The notes under the pieces were generated by a model that saw only the letters and a program-made list of their open reading frames with translations, was not told the origin of the DNA and ran no database searches. A DNA stretch of 12,972 nt from Candidatus Poseidonia sp. (lineage in GTDB: Archaea > Thermoplasmatota > Poseidoniia > Poseidoniales > Poseidoniaceae), in NCBI GenBank assembly GCA_013330155.1, contig DUIU01000187.1:1-12972 (forward strand), written 5' to 3'. Each line of letters begins with the position of its first letter. Position 1 is the first letter of the stretch. Both the position numbers and the translations under genes were made by a program. Shown here in pieces: positions 1-7,673 of this stretch.

Positions 1-3000
1 CTGCACGTCGCGACGCCGGAGCGTTCTCCACTCCCGGCGCCGTAGACGATATGTTCGGCTTCGACTGTGGCTTGACCGAGGCCGAGCTTGGTCGCCAATC
101 CAGAGCGACCGCCGACGGTGGCAATGCCCGCCTTTTCCAGGGCCACGAAGATGGCAGGGAGAAGCACAAGGGCACCTGCTGCAGCCACCCAGAGCAAAAT
201 CAGGATGACCGTGAGGAAGGGTTTGATTTCAGGAATGGGAATCTGGTACGCCGTCATCATCCCCAGACTGGTGACGGTCGCCGCTTCTGCAAGGGACATA
301 CCTGTACCTACGGCTGCAACCCGAATGGCCTCAATGCCGCCACCCAATTCACGAATCCGGTTCGCAATGTGGATCGAGAAGTCGACGCCAACACCCACCA
401 AGATCGAACCGATCATGACGGTGACCAAGGACAACGGGACGTCAAGTTGCCACATGCCCAGCCATTGCATCGCCACCGTGGCAATCACCGGCGAAGTGGT
501 AAGCAAAGAGTACCGAATATCCCGGAACACGATGGCCAACGTGATGATGGTCAACACCACGGCGAACGCCAACGAGCGCCATTGGGAGTTGACGATGAGT
601 TCGTTGACTTCGATGGCGGTGGCAGCAACGCCTGTGATGTCCTCCGCGTATTCACCCTTTGGACCCGCGAAGGCTGCAGCCTGGACGTTGATTTGATCGA
701 CGCTCACGCTGGTGTCGGCCACAGGGATGAACGGCATGTCGACGAGGATGAGGGTCCGGTCGTAATTTTCGTTGATGAAGACCCTGAGCGTCTCTTCTGT
801 GATGGAGGCGTAAAACACGTTGAGCAGGAAGATCTGAGATTGACGGTCACCCGGCATGTTGTACCGTGAGGGGTTCGTCAACACGTCCCAAAATGATGCG
901 TCAGCAATGATTTCCTGATTCAACAAGGCCGATGCCGTGTCTTTGATCTCCTCAGGAATGCCGGGGACATCGTCGATGAATTCTGAGATGGGTGCACCGG
1001 AAATGGACACAGCCACGCCGGTGGCCTTCATCAGGAAGACGATGGACACGGCAGAAGCATTGTCCACTTCGTTGATCTTGGTTTCCAAGACCTCGATCTG
1101 CTCAAGAATTGAGGCGGGATCGTCGTTGGTTGAATCGTCGTCGTTGATGTTCCCCGTGACGTTGGCGTGGACCAGGACCATACCGACTTGGCCGGCATTG
1201 AATTCCTGACTGTATTGCTTCATTTTGATGACCGATTGCTCGTCCTCAGGCGCCATTCCGAGGAGGTCGATGTTTTCCTCAACGTTGGCTTGTCCCCACG
1301 TGGCTGAGATTAGGATGAAGATGAAAAACACGGCCAAGACCGCGCTCGAACGACGAACTGGGACTTCAACGAGGACGTGGAAGGGCTTGAGCGGCGGATG
1401 TTTCGGTTTCTCCAAATCCAGCAAGAGGGTCAGGTTCGGGACCATGAACATCGTCAGCACATAAACGACCACGATACCACCGGATAGCGCGATTCCAACC
1501 GTCTGAATCGGCGCCATGGGTGTGAACACCAAGGAGATGAAACCGATGACCGTGGTCACGGCGGACAAAAACACCGCTTTCCCTGTGGAGGACAACGCAG
1601 CACGCATTTTTTCTTCCTTGGTGCCGGTTTCTTCGGCATAGCGGTTGGTGATGTGGAGCCCGTATGACACGCCCAAAGCCAACAAGATCGGTCCAACGAT
1701 GATGACGGTCATCGTCACTTCGAAATTTGTCCAACCAAGGATCCCCATGGTCCAAAACACGGCACATAAGGTCGGAAGCCCAGCAATGGCCACCACCTTG
1801 ATCCCTTGGAACACGCGAATGCCGGTCAATCCGGTTTGGAGAAGATCACAGTGAAACACAAACAAACCGAGGGCCACAAGAACCACGGCCATGGGGAAGA
1901 TGTCCCAGAAGAGTTGGAAGGAAAATTCCGTCACCGCGTTGGTGATGGGCACAGGTCCAGTCAACGTCATGTTGAGACCAAGGTCGTCCCACGTGCACAG
2001 TCCTGCAGCAGCGTCCGGATCCCCGTTTGCGTCGTAGAGGCATGGCCGGTTTTTGGTGGAAATCTCGTCCAACTGACCTTGAGTTTCCTCGATGATTTGC
2101 TTGGCCGGTTTGTTTTCCGTGACCGCAATGGCCATGACCGCGCGATCGAGGAGGAAGTCCTCGTCGTTATCGCAGAGGCCGTTGTCGAGGGAACATGGGT
2201 TCGTGTTGCGGGCCAACTTGTCGAGACCCGGCGTCGGTGTCCCGTCGTCTTCGTACATCTCACGGACAATGAGATCGATGGTGGCTTGCGTCGGAATGGC
2301 ACGAGCACCGACGTCCGTGGAGGCCAGAACTTCGTTCAGGGCTTGGGCAGCGGTTCTGCTGGCACATTCGTCTGAATCTGGCGGGCACGCCGATTCACCA
2401 AGTTCCTCGATCAGGGCGGTACGGACACGAGGCGCGCTGGAGTTGACCTCCTTGATGACGGTCGATAACGAAAGAATGTAGATCACGTCGTCCAATTCGT
2501 CGTCAGAAATGTACGGATTGAGGGTCTCTTCCACGTAACTGATTTCCTGAAGGATACGTTGGTCGGTGATGTTGTTGTTGTTCGATTCGATGTAGATGAC
2601 CATCACGTCGGTCGTCCAATCCTCCTCCACCTTGGCAATCAGGGCACTGACCTCGGATCCGTCGGGCAGGTAGACCTCCATGTCACCGTTGACGTTGAGG
2701 GCCGGGTTCTCCGTATCGCGATCGAATTGTGTGTTGTCGAGGAAGCCAGAGTGCGAGACGAAAAACAAGGTCATCCCGAAAAAGGCCAACACGGTCAGCA
2801 GCGGAAAACGTGTAATGACGCCAATGGCCCCGGTACGTTGCCATTCCCGCTTCAGGCTGGAGGGGGCATCGAGCATGGCGTCAACCGCAGATTTGGCGTC
2901 GAAATTCTTCACGGCACCGCTGACGTCCGACGCCCTGCGGGACATCGATGCGCGGCCTGCCCGCCGCAAGGCTGAGAGGCGCCCTTCCGTGGCGGCATCG

Positions 3001-3038
3001 CCACCATCTGGCCCATCCGTCGCACCCATCCGGTTCAT
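1..3038 (-). CDS. RND superfamily / MMPL-type membrane transporter, 3' end outside window
   Basis: The frame opens at ATG 3038 and runs 1012 codons to the left edge without a stop, so the C-terminus is missing. An in-frame TGA just upstream limits the start to this ATG or the one three codons later. The protein has the duplicated RND layout: a basic cytoplasmic N-terminus (1-70), TM1 (about 72-95), a large extracytoplasmic domain (96-370), five TMs (373-536), then TM7 (562-582), a second large domain (583-815) and five more TMs (817-963). The TM4-equivalents carry the family signatures LGVSYGLH (455-462) and GVGVDFSIH (882-890). RND/MMPL proteins use ion gradients to move lipids, hydrophobic compounds or solutes across the membrane; the substrate here cannot be read. 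The first extracytoplasmic domain has three cysteine pairs (218/225, 282/289, 333/348). The gene is divergent from valS. Family call is firm, substrate unknown. Confidence 0.9.
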   Translation of the reverse strand, partial: MNRMGATDGPDGGDAATEGRLSALRRAGRASMSRRASDVSGAVKNFDAKSAVDAMLDAPSSLKREWQRTGAIGVITRFPLLTVLAFFGMTLFFVSHSGFLDNTQFDRDTENPALNVNGDMEVYLPDGSEVSALIAKVEEDWTTDVMVIYIESNNNNITDQRILQEISYVEETLNPYISDDELDDVIYILSLSTVIKEVNSSAPRVRTALIEELGESACPPDSDECASRTAAQALNEVLASTDVGARAIPTQATIDLIVREMYEDDGTPTPGLDKLARNTNPCSLDNGLCDNDEDFLLDRAVMAIAVTENKPAKQIIEETQGQLDEISTKNRPCLYDANGDPDAAAGLCTWDDLGLNMTLTGPVPITNAVTEFSFQLFWDIFPMAVVLVALGLFVFHCDLLQTGLTGIRVFQGIKVVAIAGLPTLCAVFWTMGILGWTNFEVTMTVIIVGPILLALGVSYGLHITNRYAEETGTKEEKMRAALSSTGKAVFLSAVTTVIGFISLVFTPMAPIQTVGIALSGGIVVVYVLTMFMVPNLTLLLDLEKPKHPPLKPFHVLVEVPVRRSSAVLAVFFIFILISATWGQANVEENIDLLGMAPEDEQSVIKMKQYSQEFNAGQVGMVLVHANVTGNINDDDSTNDDPASILEQIEVLETKINEVDNASAVSIVFLMKATGVAVSISGAPISEFIDDVPGIPEEIKDTASALLNQEIIADASFWDVLTNPSRYNMPGDRQSQIFLLNVFYASITEETLRVFINENYDRTLILVDMPFIPVADTSVSVDQINVQAAAFAGPKGEYAEDITGVAATAIEVNELIVNSQWRSLAFAVVLTIITLAIVFRDIRYSLLTTSPVIATVAMQWLGMWQLDVPLSLVTVMIGSILVGVGVDFSIHIANRIRELGGGIEAIRVAAVGTGMSLAEAATVTSLGMMTAYQIPIPEIKPFLTVILILLWVAAAGALVLLPAIFVALEKAGIATVGGRSGLATKLGLGQATVEAEHIVYGAGSGERSGVATC

Positions 3039-3066
3039 GGTCCACCGACCCCGTTTGAAAGTCTGT

Positions 3067-3101
3067 TGCCGGTGCGCATGACCGAACGCTCAACACCGGC
3101 A
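3067..3101. promoter_or_regulatory. Inverted repeat in the divergent MMPL/valS gap
   Basis: TGCCGGTG (3067-3074) and CACCGGCA (3094-3101) are perfect 8-bp inverted arms around a 19-base spacer. They lie between the MMPL start (3038) and the favoured valS start (3165). This could be an operator or a hairpin in the valS leader. It would fall around or inside coding sequence if valS began at ATG 3078. No convincing archaeal TATA box was seen nearby. Function is inferred from position and symmetry only. Confidence 0.4.
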
Positions 3102-3164
3102 CAATGGGATGGCTTGAAGACATGCGACCCGAGGCCAAACCGCCCTCTGGGCATGGTGAACACG

Positions 3165-5657
3165 ATGCCCACCCCACGACTCAACGAGAAGCGGTGGAGC
3201 ATCGACCTCGAAAAGCGCATTCAGGAAGCGCATTACAGCGACCCTGGTGCCTACAATGCAAGGTATGCGTTTGACCCACAAAGCGAGCGCGAACCCTTCG
3301 TCATCGACACGCCCCCACCCTATCCCTCTGGCACATGGCACATTGGAGCCGTGGCTCAATATTCGATGATCGACGTCATCGCTCGCAGCCAGCGGCTTCT
3401 GGGCAAAGAGGTCTATTTCCCATGGGGCGTGGACCGCAACGGCATCAACATCGAATTCACCGTGGAAAAGAATACCAAACGGAAGATGAAAACCTACGAC
3501 CGCGAGGAATTCCTTCAATTGTGTGAAACGACCATCGAATCCTTTACACAAGCTATGCGAAGCACGGCAAAACGTGTTGGATTATCCTGTGATTTTTCCC
3601 GTGAATACTTGACCGACGCCCCAGATTATCGTAGCGTCACACAATCCATCTTCGTTGAGTTGTTCAAGAAGGGAGACATCGTTGAAGACCTACGCCCAAA
3701 CATCTACGACCCCGTGGAAGGGACCACCATTGCTGACGCAGAGGTTGAACGCATCGCCCGGAAGACCAACCTGGTTGATGTTCGGTGGACGTGTGAAGAC
3801 GGAACCGACCTCGTCATTTCAACGACTCGACCTGAACTCATCTGTGCATGCGGCGTGGTGGTTGTGCATCCCGATGATGAGCGCTACAGCCACCTTGTCG
3901 GCACCCGTATATCGCTGCCACTTGACACCGCTGGTCGCCAAACAACGGTGGAAATCCAACAACACCCTTCGGTCAAATCTGAATTTGGAACCGGTGTATT
4001 GATGGTGTGTTCTTTTGGTGACCAAAACGACGTTGCCGTGTTTAGAGAACTTGGCTTAACGCCCTTCCAAGCCATTGACCTCGAAGGAAAGATGACCGAA
4101 GTTTCCGGACCACTTGCGGGACTTTCAGTCCTTGATGCTCGTGCCCAAGCCATTGAATTGCTTGAGCAAAATGGACGCTTGGTCCAATCCGTTGAACGGG
4201 ACCAAGACATCCCGGTTTCCGAACGGGGCAAAAACCCTGTTGAGATCATCCTGCTCAAAGAGTGGTATGTTCGCCAAACCCACATCCAAGACCGCATGCG
4301 TGAACACATCGATTCCATCACCTTCCACCCTGTTCGCAACCGGCAATTCCTGCTCGATTGGATGGACAACATCAGCATTGACTGGCCAATTAGCCGACGC
4401 CGATGGTACCACACCGAGATTCCGATTTGGTACAGCGAAGATGAAACAAAGGTCATCGTCCCGCCATCTGGAACCTACGTCCAACCTTGGAAAGACATGC
4501 CACCCTCCGGGAGCCGTGTGCTCGACCGACAAAGCCGTGAAGACCTCGGCGACTACGCTGAAATGTTGAGCGAACTTGGTGAAGTCAAGGGTGAAGAGAA
4601 AGTCTTCGACACTTGGATGGACTCCTCCAACTCCAACCTTTTTGTTAGTGGTTACCTCAACCACCCTGATGTCTTCAAGAAAGCCTTCCCAACCGCCCTC
4701 CGCCCTCAAGGCAAGGAGATTGTCCGCACGTGGTTGTATTACACGCTGCTCAAATCCACCCTTGTGCTTGACCAACCCGGCTTCCAACACGTGTGGATTG
4801 ACGGCCTCGGAATGGACCCATGGGGCCGTAAGATGAGCAAGTCTCTCGGCAATGGAATCGATGCAGATTCCGTTCTAGAATGTGGCTTTGATGGCCGCAG
4901 TGGGGCGTGGCAGGTCAAAGGGCCCGACAAGACGGTCAAACTACGAGCCAACAAAATCGGAAGTGAATGTTTCAGGCTTTGGAAAGCTTGCGAGGCCCAA
5001 GTTGGCGATGATTTCCACATCAACCCCGAAGAGATTGAAAAGAAGTACTTCGGTGTCTTGACCAAATTGTTCAATGTTGCTCGATTTGCCTCCCAATTTG
5101 AAGTCCCAGAGGACCTCGAAACCTCCCCCTCAGCTCTTGCTCCCGAAGATCGATGGATTCTTGCAGAATTCCAAAACACCATGCACACGGTGAAAGAGGC
5201 ATGGTCAAACCTCGACATCTACAGTGCCACACAAGCGCTCAAGACGTTTGGAACGGGCCTGCTTCCGAGCCATTACCTCGAAATGGTCAAGTCAAGACTC
5301 TACGATGATGACCAGGCAGCCGCTTGGACCCTACACCGCATCGTACGTGATTTCATGGCTGCCTTTAGCCCAGTTTGTCCATTCTTCACGCATCACATCT
5401 CCAGTACCGTGTACGGCCTTTCATCCGTTGATGTGGACGCATTTCCATCATCTCCACTCACCGATGTAGCGTTTGCCACCGAAGAAGGACGCCGGCTATG
5501 TGGGCTTTCCCACGCTTTACAGGAATTCAACGGGACCACCTGGGCCAAAAAGAAAGAAGAAGGTATTTCGCTAAATCAGCCCATCGCTGGTGTGGCGGTT
5601 CCCGATGAGTTGGATGAGTTCAAATCCACACTGACTCGAATGCACCAACTTGAGTGA
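3165..5657 (+). CDS. valS: Valyl-tRNA synthetase, archaeal type
   Basis: Class Ia aminoacyl-tRNA synthetase that charges tRNA-Val in the cytoplasm. From ATG 3165 the protein has 830 residues. It shows the HIGH-region variant PPPYPSGTWHIGA (residues 50-62), a CP1 editing domain with the TTRPE motif and GTGVLMVCSFGD, the catalytic-core signatures DWPISRRRWYHTEIPIWY and VFDTWMDSS, and KMSKS at 556-560. An anticodon-binding helical domain follows. These match the archaeal valyl rather than the isoleucyl or leucyl enzymes, recognised from family knowledge. The cysteines expected around the WYC..C zinc knuckle are absent (WYSEDET instead). The start is uncertain: ATG 3153 and ATG 3078 are in frame, but similarity begins near LNEKRWS, just after 3165, and a weak GGTGA precedes 3165. 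The gene converges on dinB with one base between stops. Confidence 0.9.
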   Translation: MPTPRLNEKRWSIDLEKRIQEAHYSDPGAYNARYAFDPQSEREPFVIDTPPPYPSGTWHIGAVAQYSMIDVIARSQRLLGKEVYFPWGVDRNGINIEFTVEKNTKRKMKTYDREEFLQLCETTIESFTQAMRSTAKRVGLSCDFSREYLTDAPDYRSVTQSIFVELFKKGDIVEDLRPNIYDPVEGTTIADAEVERIARKTNLVDVRWTCEDGTDLVISTTRPELICACGVVVVHPDDERYSHLVGTRISLPLDTAGRQTTVEIQQHPSVKSEFGTGVLMVCSFGDQNDVAVFRELGLTPFQAIDLEGKMTEVSGPLAGLSVLDARAQAIELLEQNGRLVQSVERDQDIPVSERGKNPVEIILLKEWYVRQTHIQDRMREHIDSITFHPVRNRQFLLDWMDNISIDWPISRRRWYHTEIPIWYSEDETKVIVPPSGTYVQPWKDMPPSGSRVLDRQSREDLGDYAEMLSELGEVKGEEKVFDTWMDSSNSNLFVSGYLNHPDVFKKAFPTALRPQGKEIVRTWLYYTLLKSTLVLDQPGFQHVWIDGLGMDPWGRKMSKSLGNGIDADSVLECGFDGRSGAWQVKGPDKTVKLRANKIGSECFRLWKACEAQVGDDFHINPEEIEKKYFGVLTKLFNVARFASQFEVPEDLETSPSALAPEDRWILAEFQNTMHTVKEAWSNLDIYSATQALKTFGTGLLPSHYLEMVKSRLYDDDQAAAWTLHRIVRDFMAAFSPVCPFFTHHISSTVYGLSSVDVDAFPSSPLTDVAFATEEGRRLCGLSHALQEFNGTTWAKKKEEGISLNQPIAGVAVPDELDEFKSTLTRMHQLE

Positions 5658-5658
5658 A

Positions 5659-6789
5659 TCATTCTTCCTCAAACAACGTTGTTTGTCGCGATGGTGGCAT
5701 CTCCAATTGCCCAAGACGAAAACCGATGAGGCGAACCCGACTATCAGGCTGAATATTTGTTGCAAAGAGCCCCTGGGCAAGCCGCTTAAACACAGCCTCA
5801 TCGTCCATCGCAACCGGTATGCTACGCCCTGAAGTGTGTGTTTCAAAACCTGTGTATCGAATCTTTACTTCAGCAAGACGGCCCGAAACTCCCAGGTGTT
5901 TGGCTCGCTCCATGACCAACTGGACCAGTTGTTCAAGCCGCTCAAGCACCTCTGCATGGTTGTCTAGGTCCCGCTCAAAGGTATGCTCCTTTCCGACGGA
6001 CTTGCGGCTTCGCAAAGGGCTGACGACGGAACTACTCTCTCCGTCAACCACCCGCATGAACCACTCAGCGAAACGTTCCCCAGTGAGCCGAGACAGCGAG
6101 AGTTCGCCCAATCCATAGAGTTCATCGGCCGTGGTATAACCCCACTCTGCCAGTTGTGTGGCCCGCTTTGGACCGATGCCAGGTATGTCTCGCAGTGAGC
6201 GCCCTTCAAAGAAAACAGCCACCTCATCTGGCATGACACGAAAAATTCCGTTCGGCTTGTTGATCTCGCTTGACATCTTTGCCACAATCCGTGTTGGACC
6301 GATGCCAAACGAAGCGGTGAGGTTGACCGCTTCTTTGATCGCCTTTTGGAGTTGCCCAGCCAAAGCCAGCGCAGCGTCCCAATCCCCCTCAACCGTTTCC
6401 GTCACATCGAGATAGGCTTCGTCAATGCTGGCCTTTTCAAACAAAACAGCCGGTTCACGGAGACAAGCCATGACCTTCCGACTGGCTCGGCTGTAGAGAC
6501 CACGCGTTCCACGAATGTAGACACCTGGACCAAATGGTGAGGCCGGACACCGCCTCCAAGCCTCGGAAACGGGCATGGCTGAGCGGATACCGAATTGACG
6601 GGCTGCGTAATTGCAGGTGGAAACAATGCCTCTTCCGCGGCCTTGTTTGGGGTCAGAGCCGATGATGAGTGGAATGGATTCATCGAATCCATGGTGAATG
6701 GTTTCAACCGCAGCAAAGAAGGCATCCAAGTCGCAATGAATCAGAATACGAGGCCCGAGCGCCCCCACGCTGTTGACCTCCTCGACCAC
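5659..6789 (-). CDS. dinB: Y-family DNA polymerase IV (DinB/Dpo4-like)
   Basis: Low-fidelity polymerase for translesion synthesis past damaged template bases. The 376-residue protein keeps the palm metal ligands: D20 in HCDLDAFFAAVE, and D123/E124 in SIDEAYLD. F25 is the expected steric gate against ribonucleotides. Helix-hairpin-helix-like DIPGIGPKRA (residues 202-211) marks the thumb, and a little-finger domain follows. The C-terminus QTTLFEEE (369-376) is a PIP-box-like PCNA tether, as in archaeal DinB proteins. All active-site residues are present, so the enzyme should be active. The longest frame starts at GTG 6789; an upstream in-frame TGA excludes anything longer. An alternative GTG at 6768 has a strong Shine-Dalgarno-like GGAGGT eight or so bases ahead and would remove seven residues. 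The gene is divergent from the RecA-like ATPase gene and may share a control region with it. Confidence 0.95.
   Translation of the reverse strand: MVEEVNSVGALGPRILIHCDLDAFFAAVETIHHGFDESIPLIIGSDPKQGRGRGIVSTCNYAARQFGIRSAMPVSEAWRRCPASPFGPGVYIRGTRGLYSRASRKVMACLREPAVLFEKASIDEAYLDVTETVEGDWDAALALAGQLQKAIKEAVNLTASFGIGPTRIVAKMSSEINKPNGIFRVMPDEVAVFFEGRSLRDIPGIGPKRATQLAEWGYTTADELYGLGELSLSRLTGERFAEWFMRVVDGESSSVVSPLRSRKSVGKEHTFERDLDNHAEVLERLEQLVQLVMERAKHLGVSGRLAEVKIRYTGFETHTSGRSIPVAMDDEAVFKRLAQGLFATNIQPDSRVRLIGFRLGQLEMPPSRQTTLFEEE
5670..5685. repeat. Perfect 16-bp palindrome inside the dinB 3' end
   Basis: CAAACAACGTTGTTTG is a perfect palindrome lying 13 bases beyond the valS stop. On the minus strand it encodes the QTTLF of the DinB PIP-like tail. 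It has no loop and no following T-run, so it is not a classical intrinsic terminator. It may be a by-product of the codons used, or may serve the 3' end of the valS transcript. Confidence 0.5.
6776..6783 (-). promoter_or_regulatory. Shine-Dalgarno-like site supporting an alternative dinB start at GTG 6768
   Basis: On the minus strand GAGGAGGT lies seven bases upstream of an in-frame GTG at 6768, an ideal distance for 16S rRNA pairing. No comparable site precedes the longer start, GTG 6789. If this site is used, DinB begins MGALGPRILIHCD, typical spacing ahead of the first catalytic aspartate. The site lies within the longer reading frame, so chance occurrence is possible. Confidence 0.4.
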
Positions 6790-6814
6790 ATACCAACAAC
6801 CACGCCATCGGTGT

Positions 6815-6840
6815 TTGAACTTGATGTGTGTTCAGTTCAA
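6815..6840. promoter_or_regulatory. Inverted repeat in the divergent dinB/RecA-like gap
   Basis: TTGAACT (6815-6821) and AGTTCAA (6834-6840) are perfect 7-bp inverted arms with a 12-base spacer. AACTTGA also recurs as a direct repeat at 6818-6824 and 6839-6845. The site is central in the 98-bp gap between the two divergent starts, where one regulator could control both genes. No clear TATA box was found on either strand. The operator role is inferred from position and symmetry. Confidence 0.4.
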
Positions 6841-6887
6841 CTTGAGGGGTCTTCACAAGGATAGACGACCCTCCAAAACGGCCGTCA

Positions 6888-7673
6888 ATGATTCACATGG
6901 AAACCAACACACCGGAACCCTGGAGAGGCTTCGCTCTCACGCAACATCGCCAAGGTATTGACCCAACACATGTTCAACCGATACAAGGCCAAATCTACCA
7001 TCTATGCGGCCCTGGACGTTCGGGAAAGAGCATGCGAACCGTCAGCGAGCATTGGGTGGCGTGTGCTCTCGCTCGTGGTGAGGTTGTGCATTGGGTCGAC
7101 GGGGCCTGCCGAATTGACCCTGCGCGATTCATTCCTCTTCTCGAATTTTTGGAAGCGGATGTTGAAGCCTGCCTCGCTCGCTTGTACCTCAGTCGTGGTT
7201 TTACGCTGCACCAGCTCGACCGGCAACTCGAACGTCTGCCCGATGAACTCGCCATCACGCGGTCCCCCATGGTTGTGGTCGACGGATTGCTGGCCATGCA
7301 CAATGACGACGCCATCTCACCGTTGGAGTCGCGTACCCTGCTGAGACGACATGTCCACATCTTGCGCGAACTTGTTCACCAAAGACAAACAGCCGTTGTA
7401 GCCATTACAGGGAGAGCAGATGGCCCCCATACAAACACTCGCCATATCGAGTACATCCAGCGGCATGCACAGAACCACCTTGAGGGGAGATGGCAAGGGC
7501 GGAGACGGCACCGAAGGCTGCATCTACGGCATCGCCGCACAGGAATCTCAGGCCACTGGTCGCCATTCCATATCGACCCACAGACCCGTTTTCAGTTTCC
7601 TCCCCCACAGGTCATTCCTCAGAATCACCTTCCACCGGTGGATATCCTGCCGCTCCACCATCGCCACCCATGA
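6888..7673 (+). CDS. RecA/RadA-superfamily ATPase (Rad51-paralog-like)
   Basis: A 261-residue P-loop ATPase of the RecA fold. Walker A is GPGRSGKS (41-48); the next strand EVVHWVDGACRIDP (65-78) and the segment YLSRGFTLHQL (100-110) are typical of archaeal RadA-like paralogues; Walker B is MVVVDG (128-133, D132), followed by the strand AVVAITGRADGPH (169-181). The C-terminal RLHLRHRRTGISGH (210-223) fits the last beta hairpin of the RecA core, which argues that the frame stays open correctly. It lacks the N-terminal DNA-binding domain of full RadA, so it is more likely an accessory than the main recombinase. The tail is rich in Arg, His and Pro, and its last 21 codons overlap the polymerase gene on the other strand (7612-7673). 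Being flanked by dinB and a PolB2-like gene suggests a role in lesion bypass like that of bacterial ImuA. No Shine-Dalgarno site precedes the ATG; an alternative ATG lies three codons later. Confidence 0.82.
   Translation: MIHMETNTPEPWRGFALTQHRQGIDPTHVQPIQGQIYHLCGPGRSGKSMRTVSEHWVACALARGEVVHWVDGACRIDPARFIPLLEFLEADVEACLARLYLSRGFTLHQLDRQLERLPDELAITRSPMVVVDGLLAMHNDDAISPLESRTLLRRHVHILRELVHQRQTAVVAITGRADGPHTNTRHIEYIQRHAQNHLEGRWQGRRRHRRLHLRHRRTGISGHWSPFHIDPQTRFQFPPPQVIPQNHLPPVDILPLHHRHP

Noticed and set aside
51..869. Long plus-strand open frames over 51-869, 88-696 and 1806-2375
   Set aside because: They are antisense to the MMPL gene, whose minus-strand frame is open for 1012 codons with clear family motifs. 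The antisense translations are low-complexity (His, Asp, Arg rich) without recognisable domains.
4125..4790. Minus-strand frames over valS (3884-4456, 4125-4790, 4739-5218)
   Set aside because: They are shadows of valS, which has a continuous plus-strand frame with HIGH, editing and KMSKS motifs.
5670..5685. Intrinsic terminator for valS
   Set aside because: The palindrome has no loop and no T-run follows on the plus strand, so the evidence for a terminator is too weak; it is listed as a repeat only.
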